Origin: Myxococcales bacterium | GTDB taxonomy: Bacteria; Myxococcota; Bradymonadia; REDH01 | Assembly (NCBI GenBank): GCA_018970625.1 | Contig: JAGWVZ010000033.1 | Span: 1-15,280 of the forward strand | Direction: 5' to 3' | Length of the DNA: 15,280 bases | Shown here: positions 1-7,487 of the stretch, piece after piece | Position numbering within the stretch: the first letter of the stretch is position 1 | Layout of the letters: each line of letters starts with the position of its first letter | Program-made: the position numbers and the translations under genes | Notes under the pieces: generated by a model | What the model was told of the DNA's origin: nothing | The model's database searches: none | Seen by the model: only the letters and a program-made list of their open reading frames with translations

Positions 1-727
1 CGGTCATGACCAGGTCGGCGGCCTGAACGTCGCGATCAAAGATATTCGCCGTTGGGTCCAGAATCACGTACCCACCCGCGTCACCAAACACGTACCGATG
101 AATCGCGCCAAAAGCCGTTGGGCTGACCTCCACCGTGACGTCTTCGTCGGGGAGCCGCGCGGAATACCATCCCGGCTGTGCCTGCTCGGAAGCCTTATCG
201 AGCGCAGTCCACACGCGGCGCGGATTGGCCGGCAGCTCGGCGACCGGCAGAAAACGCAGCATGCCCAGGTCGGCGGCGCCGGTACCAATCAGGCGCACAT
301 GACTGAACCCGCGCACATCAATGTCGTCATAATTGTAACCGCTGAAGTGGCTGACGTCGGGGTGCGAACCGCCAAAGCTCGTGTCTGGCCCCACTTTCAC
401 AAAGCCGTTTGGCAGCTGCGCGGCGGGGGTTAGCCCCGAATATCCAAAACCAAGCCCTCCACTGCCAATGAAGGGGTCGACGTAGCCGAGCGCCTCTTCC
501 GCCGTGAGCATCACGGGGGTGTCAGCAGTGTCGGTGCCGGCGTTCACGTCACCGGGATCGGCGCTGCCGTCGTTGTCGGCGGCATCCGTGCGCTGATCGA
601 CATCGACCTGTGCGCCTGTATCTGAAACAGCATCGGGAGCGGTGTCTGTGGCAGACTCATCACCACACGCCATCACCAGCGAAACGGCGACACTGAGCAT
701 CAGCAGACGATCGAACTTTCGGCTCAT
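1..727 (-). CDS. GH92-family glycosidase (alpha-mannosidase type) lipoprotein, N-terminal part only
   Basis: This reading frame starts at 727 and stays open to the left edge, so only about 242 residues are visible and the catalytic C-terminal part lies outside. An AGGA Shine-Dalgarno (complement of 733-736) sits 5 nt before the ATG. Residues 1-21 are a lipoprotein signal ending LVMAC, with Cys21 as the lipidated residue and Gly at +2. Residues 22-76 are a disordered linker rich in Asp, Thr and Ala. From residue 82 the frame matches the N-terminal beta-sandwich domain of GH92: YVDPFIGSGG at 82-91, a GPDTSFGG stretch at 113-120, GYNYDD at 130-135 and GFSHVRLIGTG at 140-150. Known GH92 enzymes are calcium-dependent exo-mannosidases acting on alpha-1,2, 1,3 or 1,6 linkages. 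Linkage preference cannot be judged here because the acid/base region is missing. The protein is probably surface-anchored and used in glycan degradation. No transporter or other glycosidase is visible beside it. Confidence 0.85.
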   Translation of the reverse strand, partial: MSRKFDRLLMLSVAVSLVMACGDESATDTAPDAVSDTGAQVDVDQRTDAADNDGSADPGDVNAGTDTADTPVMLTAEEALGYVDPFIGSGGLGFGYSGLTPAAQLPNGFVKVGPDTSFGGSHPDVSHFSGYNYDDIDVRGFSHVRLIGTGAADLGMLRFLPVAELPANPRRVWTALDKASEQAQPGWYSARLPDEDVTVEVSPTAFGAIHRYVFGDAGGYVILDPTANIFDRDVQAADLVMT

Positions 728-990
728 GGGTGTCCTGAGGCGCATCAAAAGCAAGGGGAGAGAGGCGTGAAAACGCGCGTAGTGTGCGTTGTTCCCAGCC
801 CGGATGCAAACCTGTCGTGCGAGCGGTTGACCGCTGCGAACCACGTGAAAATTCCAGAGCGCACGAAGCGTCACCCTCTGACGCCATCCGGCTGCTCCCC
901 TGAACAAAGAGCGAGGTTGCATTGACGACGAGCGGCCTGATTTGACATGCTGTGCTCCAATTCGTTTCCTGCTGTCCAGCCCATGCTGTC

Positions 991-1305
991 ATGCCTGTCT
1001 ATCTTTACGAGCGAGTCGAGGGAACCTGCGAGGAGTGTCCCGGACGATTCGAGAAACTGCAGAACGTCCATGAGGAGCCCTATTGGCTCTGTCCGCGTTG
1101 CTATCATCCGGTAAAGCGCGTTCCGACCTCGTTTTCTATCGGCAAAAGCTCGGAATCACTCGGAAATGATACACAGGTAAAGGCAGAGGACGCCGCCAGA
1201 AAAGGCTTTGCTCAATATCGAAAAGTCGAAACTGGCGTTTACGAAAAGACCGCCGGCGAAGGCCCACCGATGATCGTGCAACCTCCGGGGAAAAACGAGG
1301 ACTGA
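991..1305 (+). CDS. FmdB-type zinc-ribbon protein
   Basis: This is a 104-residue protein that opens with the layout of the FmdB/CxxC_CxxC_SSSS family: MPVYLYE, then a first zinc knuckle at Cys13 and Cys16, an aromatic and acidic stretch, and a second knuckle at Cys34 and Cys37 (CPRC). The C-terminal two thirds are charged and probably disordered, ending in PPGKNED. Proteins of this family are small putative regulatory or metal-binding proteins whose biochemical role is unsettled, so a specific function should not be assigned. The ATG at 991 is preferred because the family begins MPxYxY; an in-frame GTG at 952 would add 13 residues, including two extra cysteines, with no family support. No strong Shine-Dalgarno is visible before 991. 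A TTGACA hexamer at 942-947 could be a -35 element, but the matching -10 is poor. The gene is convergent with the multicopper oxidase gene. Confidence 0.85.
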   Translation: MPVYLYERVEGTCEECPGRFEKLQNVHEEPYWLCPRCYHPVKRVPTSFSIGKSSESLGNDTQVKAEDAARKGFAQYRKVETGVYEKTAGEGPPMIVQPPGKNED

Positions 1306-1311
1306 ACGGTA

Positions 1312-1348
1312 TGCGTGGTTCAGGGTCCGATGATGATGTGGCCACGCA
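1312..1348. terminator. Inverted repeat between convergent genes, possible weak terminator
   Basis: TGCGTGG at 1312-1318 and CCACGCA at 1342-1348 form a perfect 7-bp stem with a 23-nt loop in the 80-bp gap between the zinc-ribbon stop and the multicopper oxidase stop. The position suits a bidirectional terminator, but the loop is long and no T-tract follows on either strand, so intrinsic termination is doubtful. Confidence 0.3.
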
Positions 1349-1385
1349 ACAGAGGCATGCGGCCTGAATAAAGTGGCAGAATCGG

Positions 1386-2876
1386 TCAGGGGATGACGTT
1401 GATCAGTGACATCATGCCCACGTCGGCGTGCGGAAGAATATGGCAGTGTGCCATCCAGAGACCCGGGTATGCAGGGCGCAATTTTACCCGGACAATATCT
1501 CCGACACGCAAATTAATGGTGTCTTCGATGAGCTGAAATTCAGGCATAACCCCATTGACGGATAACACCTCGAAGTCCATGCCGTGCGTATGGAAAGGGT
1601 GTTCCGTGGGCGACAGATTCCGAATCTCCATGATGGTGGACTCACGGGCTCGAACAGTCTCGATGTCGATATCGGGAAACTGGCGCCCGTTGATGAACCA
1701 CTCATCTGAACGGTCATCACCGGCGAACGTCCAGACGATGTCGGCATAACCGGGGTCTGGCGTCGCAGGCACGCCGGTGAATGGCCAGTCCAACGGAGAG
1801 GGTGCCGGAGCGGTACCCGTGGGTTCGACGCGGATCAGGGTCTCGGGTTCGGCCCAGGTACGACCGCCGTTGAGGGACCATGGCTCGTTCACAATCTCGA
1901 AGGGCTCACTCCCAATGAGCAGCTCGATTTCGGCACGGTCACCAGGCCCCAGCAGCAGTCGCCGCGGCGCCTCGGGCGCAGCCAGAATGCCCTGATCGTG
2001 CGCGATCACTCTCCATTCCGGCCCGGAGAGATGGGCGTAGCTGACGTTCGAGGCATTCACCAGCCGCAGCCGCACCACCGTTCCGGACTCTGGCGTCCAG
2101 ACCGGCTGTCGCAAGCCATTCGCGCGCCACCGGGTATTCAGGTGTCCATGACCTGCAGGCCGATTGTCCATGCCCCCGTGTTGCTCGTTCACGGCATCCA
2201 GCACCACGATCATCTCTTCGACCACCGGGTCACGAGGGTCCTCGACCACGATCACCCCAAACAGCCCGTCATCAACCTGTTCCGTCGTATCAAAGTGAGG
2301 GTGGTACCAGAACGTCCCCGACTGCCCGAGTGAAAACTCGTACCGATGGGCCGTATCGGTGGGAATCTGCATGGAGCCATGCTCATCCTCAGAAGGCCCG
2401 GGCATATGCGGCATGGCCAGCGCGCCATCCATGTCAAAGGGGACATGCAGACCATGCCAGTGCACAGACGTTGGTGTATCCAGGCGGTTCATGAAGTTGA
2501 CCACCAGCGTGTCACCCAGACGGGCGCGAATCACAGGGCCCGGACTACGAAAACTATACCCTGACGTTACGCTGGGGTCCGACCGCAAGTTCACCGGTAT
2601 CGAGGTCGCCGACAGGTTGACCTCGACCACCCCGGGAGAGTCGTTCACATCCTGCGCGGCAGGAAGGCTACGCAGCGGAAGTCCCGTAGGAGCGTCATCC
2701 ACCGCGTTCGCGAAACTGCCCTCGTTTTCGGAAGGCATGTGACCGCCGCCCGCTTTGGCCGCAGAGGTCACGTCCATGACGTCACCATGGCAGCCGACCC
2801 CGACGAACAACAACACGGCGCAGGCAACTGCAGCCCATCGTACGATTCGAGCCTGGAACAGCAGGTTGCGCATCAT
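1386..2876 (-). CDS. Laccase-like multicopper oxidase, lipoprotein
   Basis: This 496-residue protein has a lipoprotein signal ending VGVGC (Cys29) and a linker with Gly and acidic residues to about residue 80. The cupredoxin domains then carry all four copper-binding signatures: HWHGLH at 139-144, WYHPHFD at 190-196, HPFHTHG at 426-432 and HCHILPHADVGM at 477-488. Cys478 and His483 with Met488 as axial residue complete a type 1 site. The HxH pairs and His residues supply the trinuclear type 2/3 cluster. It should therefore couple one-electron oxidation of a substrate to reduction of O2 to water. The substrate could be a phenol, Cu(I), Fe(II), Mn(II) or a protein electron donor; sequence alone does not decide. 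Its ATG overlaps the TGA of the upstream cytochrome gene by 4 bp (ATGA), which points to translational coupling and a shared role. There is a Met/His-bearing stretch around 151-170, but no methionine-rich copper-resistance insert of the CueO type. Confidence 0.92.
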   Translation of the reverse strand: MMRNLLFQARIVRWAAVACAVLLFVGVGCHGDVMDVTSAAKAGGGHMPSENEGSFANAVDDAPTGLPLRSLPAAQDVNDSPGVVEVNLSATSIPVNLRSDPSVTSGYSFRSPGPVIRARLGDTLVVNFMNRLDTPTSVHWHGLHVPFDMDGALAMPHMPGPSEDEHGSMQIPTDTAHRYEFSLGQSGTFWYHPHFDTTEQVDDGLFGVIVVEDPRDPVVEEMIVVLDAVNEQHGGMDNRPAGHGHLNTRWRANGLRQPVWTPESGTVVRLRLVNASNVSYAHLSGPEWRVIAHDQGILAAPEAPRRLLLGPGDRAEIELLIGSEPFEIVNEPWSLNGGRTWAEPETLIRVEPTGTAPAPSPLDWPFTGVPATPDPGYADIVWTFAGDDRSDEWFINGRQFPDIDIETVRARESTIMEIRNLSPTEHPFHTHGMDFEVLSVNGVMPEFQLIEDTINLRVGDIVRVKLRPAYPGLWMAHCHILPHADVGMMSLINVIP

Positions 2877-5107
2877 CGGCTCACCCTGCTCATCAGGCGA
2901 TCGTCGGTGTCCCAGCCGCGCTGAAGATTCAACCAGAACGGAAAACGCCGGTGAAGAAGGGTCGCGGTCACAACCGGCTCAGCGCAGCTCACCTGAAAAA
3001 CGTGCGTGGTCGTAAAGTCTTCCTGTGGCAGCAGACGGTTATCACGCACCACATCGACGGCTCGATAATGTGGCACCTGCAGCGCGCCGGTTTCACTGGC
3101 CATGACGCGGGCAAACGTAAATCCGGGAAAACCGCCCCACATCTGCATGGCGCGATCCCGTGAGGGGACGACCGAGGGCGCCACAAGCAACGCCGAGTCT
3201 GAACGTTCCAGCCATTGCGCGATCTGCTGCTGCTCGGAAGGCGAAGGTGGAACCGGAGCGCCTGTCTCATCTACCGTGCGCGTGACCTGAACAGGACCAC
3301 CGCCCTGCGAAGCCTGCCAGACAACCAGTTCAGCAACGAACTGCTGGTTGGGCAGCCCCAGCGCGGGCCCCGAAAACACGCCATCGCCGAACGGTCCAAA
3401 GCCGCGGTAGTCGATCCAGCCGTCCGTTTGGAGCAGCCGAATGCGATCGCCCGGGCGGGCCTGAGGGAATGCCAGAAGCGGAGCGGGCGCCAAGCGTTCG
3501 TCAATGACGCCACCCAGCGATGGCACCACATGACCGCCGACCGCAGGCTGAATCACCCCGTCGCAGCTGGCCTCGACCAGAAGAATGAGCGAGCGCATGG
3601 CTTCGCCAGTCGGGATGGCATGGCCAGCGCCGGTGTTGCGTACCGTCACACGCGCGGTGAGCTGGTCGCCCTGCAGCTCCTTTGCGATGAACAGAGCCGC
3701 GGCCTGCCGCAGCATTCGGGGGTCGTCGCTGCGCGGCCCGAGCCAGGAGTGGTGGCGCACCTCGCCAGGCGCCCGCAACCATCCTCCCGGAATCCCCAGC
3801 GCAACAGCCCCCAACGCCTGAACATCCTGCGTGTTGGCGGCCTGCGGATTGGGGGGCATATGACAGCTGTTGCACGCGACCAGCTCGCCGAACGGTCCGT
3901 CCAACCACTCGCGCCAGGTGCTCTGCACCGGGAGCAGCCCGTCGGGCCAGCGGGTGAGGTCGATTTCACCGGCGAGCGCAAACGGCTCCGCATCGTGTTG
4001 ATGGCAGCCGCTGCAGAGCTCGCCATTGCGATAGTGGTCACGTTGTACAACGCCCATGCGCGGGTTGGGCACATCGTACGATGGCCCAAAAGAGAGGGGC
4101 AGAAGTCCGTTGGCACCCAGCGACCGGGAGCCGGGCTCTGACGGGCGCAGCAGGCGGAGCGAGCCGTTCACGCCCGGCTCAGCGAACGGGATCACCGACT
4201 CCACACGGTGACAGACATCGCAGGACACACCGTATTGCCATGCGATTCCCTCGGCATCGAGCAGGTCGCGATGCTGCAGCTCGCCATTGATCGCCGGCGC
4301 GTGACACCCGGCACAGTCACCGAATTCGGTGGCCTCAAAGTCGCAGGGGCCGAGGTCGCACTGCGGATTGGCATATTGCAATGCGCCGTCGCCCAGATAG
4401 CAACGATTCACGGTCTGTCGGGTGCCCGGTTCAACGCCGGGTGCCCAGATTCCGTTCATGGCTCGGCACGTGGTCTCGTCGGTGGCCCGCACCACGCCGG
4501 CATAGAGCTCCTGCACACGGGGATTGCGCGCCGATGATCGGTGCGGACTGTCGAACCAGTCCCGGTTGATGCTGGTATGGCAGTGCCCACACTGCGAGGT
4601 GGTTGGGCTGTTCAACGGCTCGCCGGGGTCCTGAAACCGGTATTCCGGATTATCGACAGGCACATACCGAATCAGGTCAACCGTATAGCGGGTCCGTCCG
4701 GGCTCGATCTGATCGGTTGCGCGCTGGCGCGCTTCGGGGTGGGCGGCGACAACGTGCAGGTCGCCCGGGATACCCGGATCGATGGTGACGCGCGCGCCGC
4801 CGTTTTCGTCCGTAAACCAGACCTCTTCGCTCCCACCCTGCTGCAGGTGAATGCCAGCTGCGGGCACTCCATCCAGCGTCACCCGTACCTCTACCTCACG
4901 AGGCACGTCCCCTGCGCTGCCATCGTTCGCATTCCCGCTGTCCGCTTCGCCGTTGTTCGTGGCGTCAGCGTCCAGAACATCGGCCAGAGCGTGACCATCC
5001 GTGGCATCAGCAACGCCATCGCCACAGCCCGACGCGATGGCCAGCACCAGCATACCCGCAGGCCACAACAGTCGGTTCGATTCACTGGCCAGAATTCGCC
5101 ACGACAA
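2873..5107 (-). CDS. Five-heme c-type cytochrome lipoprotein
   Basis: This is a 744-residue exported lipoprotein with the signal ending IASGC (Cys28) and an Asp/Ala/Asn-rich linker to about residue 68. Residues 70-148 look like a small beta-sandwich of the carboxypeptidase-regulatory or Ig-like kind. Five CxxCH heme c sites follow at 173-177, 265-269, 296-300, 365-369 and 412-416. Cys214, 236, 250 and 255 sit between the first two hemes and may form disulfides. Around residues 485-501 there is a GHAIPTG turn within a beta-rich domain of the type seen in large multiheme cytochromes (c554-like). The remaining ~240 residues have no heme sites and no family I can name. The start codon is TTG, preceded by CAGG 5 nt upstream; an in-frame TGA lies just above it, and the first internal ATG would truncate the signal peptide. 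The role is probably electron transfer in the outer envelope, with the coupled copper oxidase as likely partner. Confidence 0.9.
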   Translation of the reverse strand: MSWRILASESNRLLWPAGMLVLAIASGCGDGVADATDGHALADVLDADATNNGEADSGNANDGSAGDVPREVEVRVTLDGVPAAGIHLQQGGSEEVWFTDENGGARVTIDPGIPGDLHVVAAHPEARQRATDQIEPGRTRYTVDLIRYVPVDNPEYRFQDPGEPLNSPTTSQCGHCHTSINRDWFDSPHRSSARNPRVQELYAGVVRATDETTCRAMNGIWAPGVEPGTRQTVNRCYLGDGALQYANPQCDLGPCDFEATEFGDCAGCHAPAINGELQHRDLLDAEGIAWQYGVSCDVCHRVESVIPFAEPGVNGSLRLLRPSEPGSRSLGANGLLPLSFGPSYDVPNPRMGVVQRDHYRNGELCSGCHQHDAEPFALAGEIDLTRWPDGLLPVQSTWREWLDGPFGELVACNSCHMPPNPQAANTQDVQALGAVALGIPGGWLRAPGEVRHHSWLGPRSDDPRMLRQAAALFIAKELQGDQLTARVTVRNTGAGHAIPTGEAMRSLILLVEASCDGVIQPAVGGHVVPSLGGVIDERLAPAPLLAFPQARPGDRIRLLQTDGWIDYRGFGPFGDGVFSGPALGLPNQQFVAELVVWQASQGGGPVQVTRTVDETGAPVPPSPSEQQQIAQWLERSDSALLVAPSVVPSRDRAMQMWGGFPGFTFARVMASETGALQVPHYRAVDVVRDNRLLPQEDFTTTHVFQVSCAEPVVTATLLHRRFPFWLNLQRGWDTDDRLMSRVSR

Positions 5108-5280
5108 GGCAACCTGCAGGAGATGGAGTCAGTACAAACACGAGCCCGAAGGTAGGCACGTAACGGCTTCCTGTGACAACGCAAACAACGAAGGCGTGGA
5201 CGTCACGCGCACAATCGGTGATACACACGGCCGCCAACTGCAAGGCGGTACGCCCGAATAAAATGAACGAGGCCTGTTGC

Positions 5281-5916
5281 ATGGTTCGCTTTTGTTGTTT
5301 TCCACTTTTCGTGATCACTGCTCTGACGCTGTCGGCCTGCGGGCGTGTGGGACAGGCCGACCTGCCCCGAACGCCCGATGTCGGGATCGCGCCCGATGCG
5401 GGCGGACCCACGGACCCGATTGACCCGATCGCCGATGTAGTGAGCGGAAGTGACGTGGTTGTAGCCCCGGACGCGACACCCGACGGGGTCTCCGATGTGG
5501 TTGCCGAACCGGATACTGCGGCCGATACGGCGACGAACACCGACGCGTTCGTTCCGGACCCGAATGGCGAGTGTGTGTACCGGCGCTACGTGGGGACCTG
5601 TATCATTCGGAACGTGCGCCCGGTCGAGGCCGACCAGAACAGCTGCACCAACCAGCCGTTGCAGATCCTCTTCGACTATATTCCGCCGAACGAGCAGGTT
5701 CCGGACCGTTACCTGTACCCCGAGGTCAGTGATGAAGATCAGCGCCTGCTGATCCTGGACGGCAAGAACCCGCCCGCGAGCTGCTCCGAGCTGTTTCGCG
5801 TCACGCAGGAGTATGCGTGCACCCGCGCCGAGCTCGAGTCGGGGTCCTGTGCGCCGGTGACCTTCACGTTCCGCGATGGAGGGTTCATTGATCGATGCGA
5901 AGCAGACTGTTTCTAA
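5281..5916 (+). CDS. Cysteine-rich lipoprotein of unknown function
   Basis: This 211-residue protein has a lipoprotein signal ending LSAC (Cys20, Gly at +2). The linker at about 21-95 is dominated by Asp, Pro, Val, Ala and Thr and contains repeated DVV and DTA motifs. The folded part at 96-211 contains eight cysteines (98, 107, 122, 168, 180, 190, 206, 210), an even number that suggests four disulfides in an exported domain. I do not recognise the family. No CxxCH, protease or sugar-binding motif is visible. The ATG at 5281 is chosen because GAGG at 5269-5272 lies 8 nt upstream and the n-region is then normal; an in-frame ATG at 5263 would add six residues. The gene diverges from the cytochrome operon across 173 bp and its stop is followed after one base by the ATG of the next gene, so the two are very likely cotranscribed. 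Confidence 0.75.
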   Translation: MVRFCCFPLFVITALTLSACGRVGQADLPRTPDVGIAPDAGGPTDPIDPIADVVSGSDVVVAPDATPDGVSDVVAEPDTAADTATNTDAFVPDPNGECVYRRYVGTCIIRNVRPVEADQNSCTNQPLQILFDYIPPNEQVPDRYLYPEVSDEDQRLLILDGKNPPASCSELFRVTQEYACTRAELESGSCAPVTFTFRDGGFIDRCEADCF

Positions 5917-5917
5917 C

Positions 5918-6391
5918 ATGAGCAACGACGGTCCATTGCGTTGGCAGCAGCTGGTGGCCGAGGCAGAGTCCACCGCCTTTCGGCTCTATGATGGAGTCGA
6001 AACACCGCATCGCTCGTGTGGCATCGCGATCGCGGAGACCTTCCAGCGAGCCACACCTGCGTATCAGGCGTTGCGTCGCGGCGGCATCACGGGCGAGGGA
6101 CAATGCGGAGCGATCAAAGCGGGCGAGCTGGTACTGGGCGAGCTGTTGGGCGATCCTGACCCGACAGGCGCGGTAACCGATCGGCTTCGCTCGGCAATGG
6201 TTCGTTACCAGGCGCTGTGGAAAGCGCGGGTGGATACCGGCCAGGCAAACAGCATCATCTGCAACGACCTGACGGGCCAGTTCGCGGAGTTTCGATCGCC
6301 GGAGCGTCACCAGTTCTGTACACGACTGGCGGCAACCGTTGCGGGGTGCGTTGCAGAAGCGCTGGCTGAACAGGGCGTTCCGTCAGATTGA
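5918..6391 (+). CDS. C_GCAxxG_C_C family redox-type protein
   Basis: This 157-residue soluble protein has no signal peptide. It shows the pattern of the C_GCAxxG_C_C family: an early cysteine in a helix (Cys34, SCGIAIAETF), a glycine-rich turn leading into GEGQCGAIKAG with Cys63, a CNDLTG segment at Cys115, then Cys134 and Cys144 in a C-terminal helix. Members of this family are small all-helical proteins proposed to be redox active or to bind a cofactor, often near oxidoreductases; the reaction is not established. The start at 5918 follows the upstream stop by a single base, with no Shine-Dalgarno of its own, which suggests reinitiation. An ATG at 5876 would force a 41-bp overlap with the lipoprotein gene. 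It is odd to find a predicted cytoplasmic protein coupled to an exported lipoprotein; both are rich in cysteine. Confidence 0.8.
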   Translation: MSNDGPLRWQQLVAEAESTAFRLYDGVETPHRSCGIAIAETFQRATPAYQALRRGGITGEGQCGAIKAGELVLGELLGDPDPTGAVTDRLRSAMVRYQALWKARVDTGQANSIICNDLTGQFAEFRSPERHQFCTRLAATVAGCVAEALAEQGVPSD

Positions 6392-6445
6392 TGCGACGAA
6401 CGTCGAAGGCAGGGCAGCGGTGATTCCGTCGGCTGCGCTTGTCAA

Positions 6446-6474
6446 AGGGCGGCGGTGATTCGGAGTGCCGCCCT
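6446..6474. terminator. Hairpin between convergent genes, likely terminator
   Basis: AGGGCGGC at 6446-6453 pairs perfectly with GCCGCCCT at 6467-6474 around a 13-nt loop. It lies between the stops of the C_GCAxxG gene (6391) and the YceI gene (6482). Read on the minus strand the stem is followed by TTTGAC, a short T-run, so it fits termination of the YceI transcript best. On the plus strand no T-run follows. Confidence 0.45.
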
Positions 6475-6481
6475 GCAAGAC

Positions 6482-7303
6482 TCAGTGCGGTGCGACAGCC
6501 GGAGCGGCCGAACCAGCTGCCGGTGCTTCGGCGGGAGCAGCCGATGCTTCGGCAGGAACAGCCGGAACAGCGGTCGGCGCCGGCGCAGGGGTACCGGGGC
6601 GTGCCACGATGTTGAGCTTGATGAGCACGCCTTCGCGGATCAGGTCGTCGGCCTGACCGGCAAACACGATACCGAAGTCCATGCGGTTGATGCTGAACTC
6701 CGAGGTAGCGGTGACCTGCTCGGGCGTCACAGTGATGGTCGCCGGGAACGAGATTTCGCGGGTCTGACCATGCAGTGAGAGGTTGCCGGTGAGGGTGTGG
6801 GTGTAGGGCGGATTATCGGCCAGGGCGGTGATGCCGGTCGAAACGAATGAGGCGTTGGGATAGGTGGCCGTGTCGAAGAAGTCCGGGCTCTTCAGGTGGC
6901 CAGTCAGGCGCTCGTTGTCCGCGACAAGCGAGTCGGTGACGATCTGCACGTCGATGGTGCTGTTCTCGACCGGGGTAGCCAGCGTGAGCGTGCCCGTGAA
7001 CTGCTGAAACGAACCTTCGTGGCTGCCGGTCACCTTGGACCCGACGAAGCCGACAGTCGAGGTGTCAGGCCCGAAGACCATGGTGATGGCTTCAGCGGCG
7101 GGTGCAGCCGCGCTGCCTTCAGCTGCGGTGCCTTCGGCGGCGCTGCCTTCAGCCGCGGTACCCTCAGCGGCAGTACCTTCGGCGGGTGCAGCGGAGCCTA
7201 CGGTGGCGGCGGGCGCGGTGGCGGTCGGATCGGGGGCGCACGCGGCAGCGACGCCGATGGTCAGAAGCAGAAGGGAGCTACGAATCAAAGTGGCGGTGGA
7301 CAT
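6482..7303 (-). CDS. YceI-family lipoprotein (lipocalin-like polyisoprenoid-binding fold)
   Basis: This 273-residue protein has a lipoprotein signal ending VAAAC (Cys22). A linker at 41-65 consists of five tandem AEG(T/S)A pentapeptides. The YceI domain spans about 72-235 and has the expected blocks: SKVTGSHEGSFQQFTG at 89-104, LTGHLKSPDFFDTATYPNASF at roughly 133-153, the LxLHGxTRE turn near 175-183, and SINRMDFGI at 204-212. Known YceI proteins form an elongated lipocalin-like barrel that binds long isoprenoid chains such as ubiquinone precursors, and some respond to stress. Ligand identity is not visible here. The C-terminal tail after 235 is a low-complexity Pro/Ala segment. The ATG at 7303 is supported by GAGAG 7 nt upstream and by the signal peptide. 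The gene stands alone, transcribed away from the glutaredoxin-like gene's end with 184 bp between. Confidence 0.92.
   Translation of the reverse strand: MSTATLIRSSLLLLTIGVAAACAPDPTATAPAATVGSAAPAEGTAAEGTAAEGSAAEGTAAEGSAAAPAAEAITMVFGPDTSTVGFVGSKVTGSHEGSFQQFTGTLTLATPVENSTIDVQIVTDSLVADNERLTGHLKSPDFFDTATYPNASFVSTGITALADNPPYTHTLTGNLSLHGQTREISFPATITVTPEQVTATSEFSINRMDFGIVFAGQADDLIREGVLIKLNIVARPGTPAPAPTAVPAVPAEASAAPAEAPAAGSAAPAVAPH
7109..7183 (-). repeat. Five tandem 15-bp units inside the YceI-family gene
   Basis: Five consecutive 15-bp units encode AEGTA or AEGSA at residues 41-65. The units differ by synonymous changes and by Thr/Ser swaps. The array extends the tether between the lipid anchor and the folded domain and could change length by slippage without breaking the frame. 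Confidence 0.85.
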
Positions 7304-7487
7304 GGTATCACTCTCAGCAAGAAGGTGGGGCCAGATGGCCGGCGAAAAAGTCAAAAGACGTGAGTCAGAACAAGGGTTAACGCGTGGCCGTTTGTCATGA
7401 AGCCGGCAAACACGCAACGAATGTTGTCGGAACAGAGCATCCCGGAAACAACAACAGCAACCGGAGACGTGCGTAGAGGCAACCGGT

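Noticed and set aside
660..1107. Two minus-strand open frames over the zinc-ribbon gene and its upstream gap
   Set aside because: They have no family resemblance and overlap the well-supported GH92 start and the FmdB-type gene.
3215..4141. Long plus-strand open frame opposite the multiheme cytochrome gene
   Set aside because: It lies entirely antisense to a gene with five heme motifs, shows no domain or signal peptide, and is Arg/Ala-rich as expected for a shadow frame in GC-rich DNA.
5259..5264. TAAAAT as a -10 box for the cysteine-rich lipoprotein gene
   Set aside because: No acceptable -35 hexamer lies 16-18 bp upstream, and the implied transcript start would fall inside the ribosome site.
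5203..5973. Minus-strand open frame opposite the cysteine-rich lipoprotein
   Set aside because: The plus-strand frame has a lipobox, a ribosome site and a coupled downstream gene; the antisense frame has no such support.
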